A DNA stretch of 64,000 nucleotides. Source: Lunularia cruciata (lineage: Eukaryota > Streptophyta > Marchantiopsida > Lunulariales > Lunulariaceae). The notes beneath the pieces were generated by a model. It was not told where the DNA came from. It made no database searches and saw nothing but the letters and a program-made list of their open reading frames with translations. Below are positions 57,270 through 64,000 of the stretch, in pieces (within the stretch, counting starts at the first letter, position 1; each line of letters starts with the position of its first letter). The stretch is from positions 42,794,333-42,858,332 of the forward strand of contig OX419756.1 in the NCBI GenBank assembly GCA_948567375.1, given 5' to 3'. Both the position numbers and the translations under genes were made by a program.

Positions 57270-57700
57270 TGCATGCATGCAAAAATCTTGAAATGGTATG
57301 ACTTAAAACACCCAATCAAGTGGGCTACAAATTCATCAAGCATTGCAATAGGAGAAATCATACAATAGGAACTGAATGGAAAATGACAAATTGCATATTT
57401 CTCTCAAAAATTATAACTTATAAACACAATTATCACACCACCAAACAAGAAGAGTTGGAAATTGTCCTTACAACCAAGCATTGGAAGCACTATCTTGGCA
57501 AGAAAGCATTTGTAGTGGAGATAGACCACAAACTCCTAGTCTACCTCAAGACATAAAAAGATCTATCTTGTCTATAAATTTGGTGGGCATAGTCTAGACA
57601 ATGGTTCAACATGACAATCATATATATGGAAGGCAAGAAGCAGCTTGCAAATACATTCATCCAAATGCTTGTGTGAAACAATCTAATGGTAGAGGTCAAG
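57270..57700 (+). pseudogene. RNase H of element D, broken
   Basis: The open piece 57320-57556 contains KIITYKHNYHTTKQEELEIV, KHWKHYLGKKAFVVEIDHKL: the Glu block and the final IDHK motif of Ty3 RNase H. The first Asp region upstream is degraded. Confidence 0.75.
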
Positions 57701-57789
57701 ATGAACCCAAAATTTTGGCTAAGGATTCTTATTGCTACAAAGACTAACCCATAGATTGTAGGAGCTCAATCATCCAAAGGCAAAACAAG

Positions 57790-59095
57790 TTCCCAAGGAC
57801 TCACCTTTCATGATGGCAAGTTATGGATCTTGGATGCCCCGAACCTAAGAACCACCATCCTAGCAGAATGTCTTGATTTTGCCATTGCAGGTCACGTTAG
57901 AGTAGAAAAGCCCTTAGATGCAATCAAACACCATTACTATTGGCCTAAGATGAGTAACAACATAATGGAATATGTTTGACGCTTCCAACTCTATCAACAA
58001 AATAAAACCTCTAAACAAGCTCCTATATGACTCTGTCAATCCCTCCCTACTCCTTCATAATGTTGGGAACAAGTCAATATGGACTTTGTTTGTGAATTGC
58101 CCAAGATCACTTTAAGGTTTGACTCTATTGTAGTCTTTGTAGACCAACTCAAGAAAATGATTCACATATGTCCCACAACCAAGGATGTGATTGCTCCATA
58201 ATTAGCTTAATTGTACTTAGATGTAGTATTTTCTCACCATAGCCTATCCAAGTGCTCATCATCAATCAAGTCACTCAATTCACTAGTTTATTTTGGAGAA
58301 CACTCTTTAGCATCTTCAAAACCAAACTGGCCATATCCATGTACATGGCATATTATCCACAAACCATGGATAAATAGAGCGGGCTAATTGCACTATTGAG
58401 GACATACTTTGGAGCTTGACCTTGCAGGAGCAAGAAAGGTGGGACACCTTCATTCCATTGGTAAAATTTGCCTACAAAAATTCAATGAATGCATCTACAT
58501 AGGTCACACCATTCTTCCCCATGTACAGAGAGTATCTTTTCACATCTTCAAGCTTGGTAAAGATTCACCTAATGGCTATAAAAGTTGACAATGTCAACAC
58601 TTTTGTTTCTAGGATGCAATTGAGTGTAGAGAAGGCCAAGCACATGTTGCAAATCACCCAATTCAATAAAAAGAATATATAGATACACATTTCATGCACA
58701 TGGAGTCCAAAGTTGGAGATCAAGTCTTGTTGTCCACAACCAATGCTACATTAGTTAGCACTTGTAAGCTAAGACCTCATTTTATGGACCTTTTCCCATC
58801 CTTTGTCAAATAGGCACAATGGCCTATCACCTTGAGCTACTGCTACACCTTGAGCTACTACCACACATGCCAATGTTCCATGTTTCCTTACTACATAAAT
58901 ATGCATTCTGATTTCCCCACTTTCCTTCCATACAAGAAGTTAAATCTCCAAAACTCATTGATGGCATGGAGGAATATGAAGTCAAACGTATTTTGTAAAA
59001 ATGCATGCGTGGTACCCACCATTTGCATGTGGAATATCTTGTACATTGGAGAGGGTACCCATTTTCTAAGGCAACATAGAATCCCTAAACATCCT
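57790..59095 (+). pseudogene. Integrase and chromodomain of element D, broken
   Basis: The zinc-binding part is CLDFAIAGHVRVEK, HHYYWPKMSNNIMEYV (57870-57980). The core begins VNMDFVCELPK and IVVFVDQLKKMIH (58075-58170), with later parts frame-shifted. The chromodomain at about 58963-59085 reads MEEYEVKRIL, stop, KCMRGTHHLHVEYLVHWRGY, with a second stop where Trp is expected. Chromodomain after integrase defines chromoviruses. Confidence 0.75.
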
Positions 59096-59185
59096 TAAAC
59101 ATCTAACTTGACCCATGCATTGATGTTAGTGCAATCTTTTCAGAAACAACTTTGCAACCAATACATTGCATCTTAAAAGGTAGGA

Positions 59186-59535
59186 TGTAACAATATGGAG
59201 TTTAGCGACAAAGTTAGTTGGGCTTACGAAGTAGCACATAAGACAAAGTAGCCTAGAATATTCCAGAAGTATCTAGGAAGCTTCTTGGGAAGCTTCCCGG
59301 TTAGCTTAGCTTGCACCTTAAGTAAGTAGCTTCTAGAAGCTTCCTAGTTAACTTGGCTTGCACTCTAAGAAAGCGGCTTGAGGAAGCTTCTTGAGAAGCT
59401 TCTCTAGGGCCTTGTATGCTACCTATAAATACCAAAGCCAAAGCTCATGCTAGACATTCGGAGTTTTCCCTCATTCAAGTGTCCCAATGTGAGTTTCCAT
59501 TCTCCTATTTCTCTCCTCGGATTTAGTCTTTTACA
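59186..59535 (+). repeat. Family-1 LTR shared by elements D and B
   Basis: 350 bp from TGTAACAATATGGAG to TCTTTTACA. It contains GAAGCTTC blocks, a perfect three-unit heat-shock-type site at 59330-59344, and TATAAAT at 59424-59430. On its left the interior of D ends exactly at its purine tract; on its right is the primer site of B. Confidence 0.88.
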
Positions 59536-59536
59536 T

Positions 59537-59549
59537 TGGTATAAGAGCA
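59537..59549 (+). promoter_or_regulatory. Primer binding site of element B
   Basis: TGGTATAAGAGCA, one change from the usual initiator-Met tRNA site TGGTATCAGAGC, 1 nt after the LTR. Confidence 0.88.
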
Positions 59550-59557
59550 AGAATAGG

Positions 59558-59773
59558 ATGGATGGAATTTATGGACCACCAAATCCACTTCCACCAAACC
59601 ATTGGGATTTTTGCGTCCATATACTACCCAAGCATCATTTCACACAGTTCATCATCTCGCACTTTGGACAAGATTTTCTGCATATGATCACCATATTTGA
59701 GGAACCCTTGGTGCTTCCGGTTGTAACTTATGGAGAATGGTGGATGTGTTGTTTCTATGTGTTAATAAATTAG
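59558..59773 (+). CDS. 71-residue leader ORF of element B
   Basis: Starts MDGIYGPPNPLPPNHWDF and ends CFYVLIN. Equal in length to the ORF at 4230-4445 in A, open in both, and followed after 33 nt by the gag ATG. The frame is also open upstream into the LTR, but the conserved part begins at this Met. Unknown function; see the entry for element A. Confidence 0.5.
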   Translation: MDGIYGPPNPLPPNHWDFCVHILPKHHFTQFIISHFGQDFLHMITIFEEPLVLPVVTYGEWWMCCFYVLIN

Positions 59774-59806
59774 ATAGATTGGGAGTGGTGTGATAGAGGA
59801 GCAACC

Positions 59807-60646
59807 ATGGCGGCAATACTTGATGTTATCTTTGCTATGCAACAACAAATCGAGCACCTTACTCGATTGTTGGATGAACAAGATCTTCGATGACAAGAGC
59901 AGGTAGAGAGAGTACCAATTTGAAAAGGAGAAGATCGGATCAGATTCCCTAAACCCAAGGTATTTGAAGGCAAGAATCTCCCGTGTGCAATGGAGAATTT
60001 TGTGTTTGATTGTGAATGTTATTTTGAAGCTATTAATCTACAAGATGAGCAAAAACAGATTCTCTTGGCTTCTAGCCAATTGGATGGAGTAGCAAAGCTA
60101 TGGTGGAGATTTTGAGCGGAGCGAGCCGAACGACAAATGGTTGCACCAATCTTGACATGGGCAGAATTCAAGAGCGCAATAATCAGTTGGTTCCAAGCTA
60201 TAAATGCCACATGAGCTGCACGAGATAAGTTGGCAGAGTTGAAACAGATTGGCTCTGTAAGAAGTTACATCATGCAGTTCCAAAACACCATCATGCAAAT
60301 TCTAGATATTTTGGAAGGTGAAGCTTTGGATTGATTTGTGAGGGGCTTGAAGGCAAGAACCAAATTAGAGGTAACCATGCGAGAGCCACAACACTTGGAG
60401 GAAGCCATGCGGTTGGCCAAATGTTTTGATTCCTTGGTAGCAACAACTTGGTCTCAACCTCGACCTCCACAAAGCCTACCAATACACTACACACAAGTGG
60501 AAGAGCCAGCACCAATGGAGATTGATGCAATTCAACAAAGACCACTTGGCATGGCAGACAAGGAGAAACTCCAACAAAATGGTGGTTGTTTTTATTGTCA
60601 CCAATTGGGGCATCGCATTGCTGAATGTCCACTTAAGAATGGATGA
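59807..60646 (+). pseudogene. Gag of element B with intact zinc knuckle
   Basis: Starts MAAILDVIFAMQQQIEHL, with a Gln/Leu-rich helix. The capsid part is PKVFEGKNLPCAMENFVFDC and LDGVAKLWWRF, followed by a stop. The open piece 60338-60646 ends with the zinc knuckle CFYCHQLGHRIAEC (60587-60628), a perfect CX2CX4HX4C, then KNG and stop. At least four stops lie in the capsid part. Confidence 0.8.
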
Positions 60647-60738
60647 CCTTGAAAAGTTGCCCAAGTGGAGGTTGTGGAGCGGAATGATCAGGGAAACAAG
60701 GAATCCTAGTAGGAGATTTCAAGCCGCCTACTAGGAGC

Positions 60739-61503
60739 TTGATTAGTTCCAATGGGATTGAAGGCTCGACCTATGCAAGTCTACTTCACTTGCAAGGTAT
60801 GATATCTAATAGGGGTTGTAGGATTTTGGTTGATTCTGGAAGTTATGAGAATTGCATGTCTATGCAAGTAGCAAAGGAATTGGGTTTTCCTATCAAGCCA
60901 ATGATAGGAAGTAGTTTGATGATGGCGGATGGTAGAAAGGGTTCTGCATTCCGCACCTCGCATCCTGTAACCTTCAAGATTGGGAAGGAGTATTTGGAGT
61001 GTATGAGGTTTGTAGTGGCACCTCTACACTATGATATCATTCTGGGTCTACCTTGGCTTGAATGTCATAAGGTTCAATTTGATTGGACCCGATGCCAAAT
61101 TCAAGTACAACACCAAGGTAGGAATTTCCAATTAGGTTGTCTGGCACCTCTGAGTAAGACATCTAAGAACAGTCAGTCCCAAGATGGGAAGTTTGTCGAG
61201 AAGGTAGCCATAGAGCAAATCTGGAAGGGAGATGAGTCCCAAGATGGGAAGTTTGCCAGGAAGGCAACCATGGAGCAAGCTTGGAAGAGAGATGAGTCCC
61301 TAGAAGGGAAGTTTGTTAAGGAAGCAGCCATAGAGCAAGCTTTGGAGGAAGATAAGTCTGTATTCGCGGTGTGGATCAAGCCGATTGCACAAGAACACTC
61401 TGAGGAGGGCAAAGTGCCGCATCAAGCAATGGTTGATTGGATAGTTCAGGAGTTTGCAGATGTGTTTCCGGATGATCTGCCAAAGGGGTTACCCTCCGAT
61501 TGA
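60739..61503 (+). CDS. Protease region of element B with three 20-residue repeats
   Basis: An open 254-residue frame from MISSNGIEG. The active site is RILVDSGSYENC (Asp 32). IILGLPWLECHKVQFDW follows. Three tandem 20-residue units lie at residues 147-206 (61177-61356). The tail FADVFPDDLPKGLPSD is the linker to RT, where a TGA (61501-61503) replaces the Gln codon seen in A. Protease looks complete. Confidence 0.85.
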   Translation: MISSNGIEGSTYASLLHLQGMISNRGCRILVDSGSYENCMSMQVAKELGFPIKPMIGSSLMMADGRKGSAFRTSHPVTFKIGKEYLECMRFVVAPLHYDIILGLPWLECHKVQFDWTRCQIQVQHQGRNFQLGCLAPLSKTSKNSQSQDGKFVEKVAIEQIWKGDESQDGKFARKATMEQAWKRDESLEGKFVKEAAIEQALEEDKSVFAVWIKPIAQEHSEEGKVPHQAMVDWIVQEFADVFPDDLPKGLPSD

Positions 61504-61506
61504 GGT

Positions 61507-62369
61507 ATGCCCTTCAAGATCAAGTTATTGCCAAGGAGTACTCCAATGAGTAGACCAATCCATCGGCTCTCACCACAGGAGTTGGAGGAGTTGCAAACAA
61601 CACTTTTAGAGTTGTTGGAGAAGGATTTCATACAACATAGTACCTCTCCTTGGGGAGCACCGGTACTATTTGTTCCAAAGAAGGATGGATGACTTTGTTT
61701 CTGTATTGATTATCGTGGGCTCAATAAGCAAACCATGAAGAATGCATATCCCTTGCCTCGGATCGATGACTAACTTGATCAACGAAGTGGAGCACATTAC
61801 TTTTCCAAGTTGGATCTTTGGAGCGGCTATTGGCAAATTCTAATTGATAGAGAGGATGTGCAGAAGACTACCTTTCACACAAGGTATGGACATTTTGAGT
61901 GGAGAGTTCTACCTTTCAGACTCACTAATGCTCCAACAGTCTTCATGGATCAGATGCATTGGGTGTTGGATGGACTATTGGATCGGTCAGTGGTGGTGTT
62001 CTTGGATGATATCTTAATCTATAGCAAGACAGAGGCAGAACACATGAATCATGTGCGAGAAGTCCTAAGACAATTATGACAATGGAAATTTTACTACAAG
62101 AAGTCAAAGTGTGCTTTTGGCAGAAGGAGGTTACCTTCTTGGGTCATAAGATCTCATCAGAGGGGATCAAGATGGAGGAAGAGAAGATCAAGGCCATTAT
62201 TGATTGGCCTACCCTAAAAGATGCTACAGAAGTACGGGCATTCAATGGATTGGCCAGTTTTTACCGGTGGTTCATCCACTATTTTGCTCATGTGGCTACA
62301 CCATTGACTGACCTCTTGGGAAAGAACTCGAGCTTCCAAAGGAACAACAAACATGAAGAAGAATTCTAG
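61507..62369 (+). pseudogene. Reverse transcriptase of element B, broken
   Basis: MPFKIKLLPRSTPMSRPIHR, SPWGAPVLFVPKKDG, stop, [15 protein letters not shown], then SKLDLWSGYWQILI, RLTNAPTVFMDQMHWV and VVVFLDDILIYSK with the catalytic DD (about 62001-62030). A frame change at about 62076 leads to the connection domain (TFLGHKISSEGIK, FNGLASFYRWF) in 62076-62369. Three stops plus one frameshift: close to intact. Confidence 0.88.
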
Positions 62370-62780
62370 AAGTTGAAACATATGGTGTCTTCAAGACCCA
62401 TTCTTCAACCATGTGATCCTCAACTACCTTGTGTGGTTGATTTTGATGCTTCTAACTTTGCAATTGGAGGTGTGTTGCAACAAGAATTTCCAAATGGACT
62501 ACATCCCATTGCCTTTGTGTCTCGCTGACTAAATACAGCTGAAAGAAATTACTTTGCTTCAGATCGGGAACAACTTGCAATGGTATATGCCACCAAGGTA
62601 TGGAGGCATTATCTCTTGGGGAAACAAGTGATCATGCGAATTGATCACAAGCCATTGTTGTAGACCTTACACACTTGGAGCACATGAAGAGTCGACATCA
62701 TTGATGGGAAGAGCAACTTCAATTTTTTGACATCAAACTTGAGTACAAACCAGGTCGGTTCCATGTCATCCCTGATGCTC
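62370..62780 (+). pseudogene. RNase H of element B, broken
   Basis: CVVDFDASNFAIGGVLQQEF, AFVSR, stop, LNTAERNYFASDREQLAMVY, KVWRHYLLGKQVIMRIDHKP. All three acidic motif regions are present. The TGA in the SRRLN block is CGA in A. The frame closes at a TAG after LL. Confidence 0.82.
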
Positions 62781-62859
62781 TATCATGATGACCTGATTTG
62801 AAGTCCCTTCTTCTCATCGCGGCAGCAATTACGACAGTGTCAATTGACCCCAAGATCCA

Positions 62860-64000
62860 TAACAAGTTTTGGTTAGCTCTACAACAAGATCCCTTCTTCC
62901 AAATGGTACATGGTCGTCTAACAATAGGTGACAAGGAGTACAACACCTTCTCCTTCAAGGAAGACCTTCTATTCCATGCGGATTGGATCTATGCTCCAGC
63001 CTAAGGTGATCTTCAACTTGTGCGCCTTCAAGAAGCCCATGATTTACCCATCACTGGTCACATGGGTGTGGACAAGACCTTGGGTACCCTCCAACGTCAA
63101 TGGTGGTGGCCCAACATGACACAAGATGTTTGAGAATTTGTCAGATCGTGTGAGAGCTGCCAACGTAACAAGGCCAGTAACCAGAAGCCGAGTGGACTCC
63201 TTCAACCACTCGCCATTCCATCCACTCACTGGGAGCATGTGAGCTTGGATCTCATCACATCCTTGCCAAAGACAAAACAAGGACACACTACAATCGTGGT
63301 GTTTGTGGATAAGCTTAGTAAGCAAATCCACTTGGCACCAACCTATGATACCGTGGATGCTCCAACCTTAGCGCAAATCTACTTCAACAATGTCTTCAAG
63401 CATCATGGGATGCCACATGTACTCATCTCTGACCGTGATCCTCAATTTACCTGGAAGTTTTGGCAAGCACTCTTCCAGATACTCGACACCAAGCTTGCTT
63501 TGTCCACGGCCTATCATCCTCAAACTGATGGACAAATCAAACATGCAAATTGTACATTGGAGGATATGTTACGAGCCTTTGTCAATGTCCACCATACCAA
63601 TTGGGATGAATGTCTTGCAGCTGCAGAATTTGCCTACAACAATTCCAAATAGGCAAGCACCAGATTTTCTCCCTTCTTTCTCAATTTTGGCCAAGATCCA
63701 CTTGTTCTAGATTCTCTTCTTGCTCCCCCTCCATCTCAGGTTCCTCATACTTCCACATTCTTGACCACTATATCCCCATCGCTCCAACAAGCCAAGTCTC
63801 ACCTCCTTGTTGCTCAGAATCACCAAAAACAATATGCGGACCATCATCGTCGTGATCTCACCTTTGAAGTTGGTGATAAATTCATGCTATCCTCCAGTAA
63901 CCTCCCTCTCCCACTTGATACCCAAGTTCATAAACTTGCCCCTAACTGGATAGGACCCTTTGATATCACCCAAATTGTCTCTCCTGTTGCTTATCGACTT
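62860..64000 (+). pseudogene. Integrase of element B, broken, running off the window
   Basis: The zinc-binding part is HDLPITGHMGVDKTLGTLQR, with CESCQRN at 63150 giving the HHCC ligands. The core in 63239-63652 has VSLDLITSLPKTKQGHTTIV (first Asp), LISDRDPQFTWKFW (second Asp) and HPQTDGQIKHANCTLED, where the catalytic Glu of A (QTERAN) is Lys. A TAG at 63650-63652 is CAG in A. The GPY/F module [13 protein letters not shown] ends the window. Confidence 0.85.

Larger units (their letters stand above)
53510..59185 (+). mobile_element. Ty3 chromovirus D (family 2)
   Basis: The 5' LTR is 53510-54043, followed by gag, protease, RT, RNase H, integrase and chromodomain on the plus strand, ending in a purine tract (TTAAAAGGTAGGA). 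The same family is inserted at 39493-47014. The expected family-2 3' LTR is absent; a family-1 LTR follows directly. The 5 bp before the 5' LTR are TCAAG. All genes have stops or frameshifts. Confidence 0.82.
59186..64000 (+). mobile_element. Ty3-type element B (family 1), 3' end outside the window
   Basis: Order: LTR, primer site, leader ORF, gag, protease, RT, RNase H, integrase. It runs off the right edge in the GPY/F module of integrase. Same family as A and E, inverted relative to both. Long open pieces remain, and several stops are single changes relative to A (for example CAG to TAG near 63652, CGA to TGA near 62526), so it is a fairly young pseudo-element. Confidence 0.9.

Noticed and set aside
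63390..63855. Plus-strand ORFs with Ser/Ile-rich proteins in the integrase of B
   Set aside because: Frame-shifted shadows of the integrase core, repeated in the same relation in A.
1..64000. CRISPR arrays, operons, ribosome binding sites, tRNA or rRNA genes
   Set aside because: The window is eukaryotic in character. No regularly spaced repeats were seen, and no tRNA cloverleaf or rRNA core was recognised by eye; a covariance-model scan would be needed to exclude tRNAs.

Overview
The window looks like nuclear DNA of a land plant with a transposon-rich genome. The evidence is one plant-type transcription factor gene (B-box zinc finger plus CCT domain) and several plant-type transposon families: Ty3 elements primed by initiator-Met tRNA, a mariner-like element with CTCCCTCC ends, and a Mutator-like element with a 9-bp target duplication. 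The gag/protease shard at 5.3-8 kb and a LINE with a restriction-like endonuclease recall, from memory, elements of non-flowering plants. A fern, lycophyte or bryophyte is therefore my guess, but the sequence does not prove it.

Layout. 1-5250: Ty3 element A (family 1, minus strand), cut by the left edge; its 5' LTR is a mosaic interrupted by a solo LTR. 5256-8100: gag and protease remains of another LTR element (F), cut short by A. 8499-9198: an LTR-like block (H). 10436-11656: a small deletion derivative of family 1 (G). 13840-15642: a complete but dead mariner-like transposon with matching inverted ends and TA duplications. About 16-34 kb is a less AT-rich island. It holds the only intact host gene, a single-B-box plus CCT factor (22225-23430, minus). 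Head to head with it lies a LINE with an N-terminal zinc finger, reverse transcriptase and C-terminal restriction-like endonuclease (25153-28509, plus). A 93-bp tail of the same LINE lies at 30789-30881. 33866-35063: a Mutator-like element with long inverted arms.

35-39.4 kb is AT-rich DNA with local repeats. 39384-52415 is a nest: family-1 element E (minus) is split in its 3' LTR by family-2 chromovirus C (39493-47014), which itself carries two solo LTRs. 53510-59185 is a second family-2 copy (D, plus). Its internal region runs straight into a family-1 LTR at 59186-59535, which also serves element B (plus), and B runs off the right edge. A and B are the same family in opposite orientations at the two ends of the window.

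Only the BBX gene is likely to work for the host. Both Ty3 families encode gag, protease, RT, RNase H and integrase, in that order. Family 1 also keeps a 71-codon leader ORF before gag and three 20-residue repeats between protease and RT. Its LTRs carry dense GAA/TTC arrays that resemble heat-shock elements upstream of a TATA box. All pol regions are broken by stops and frameshifts. Coordinates inside decayed elements are read by eye and are approximate unless a terminus or target duplication is given.
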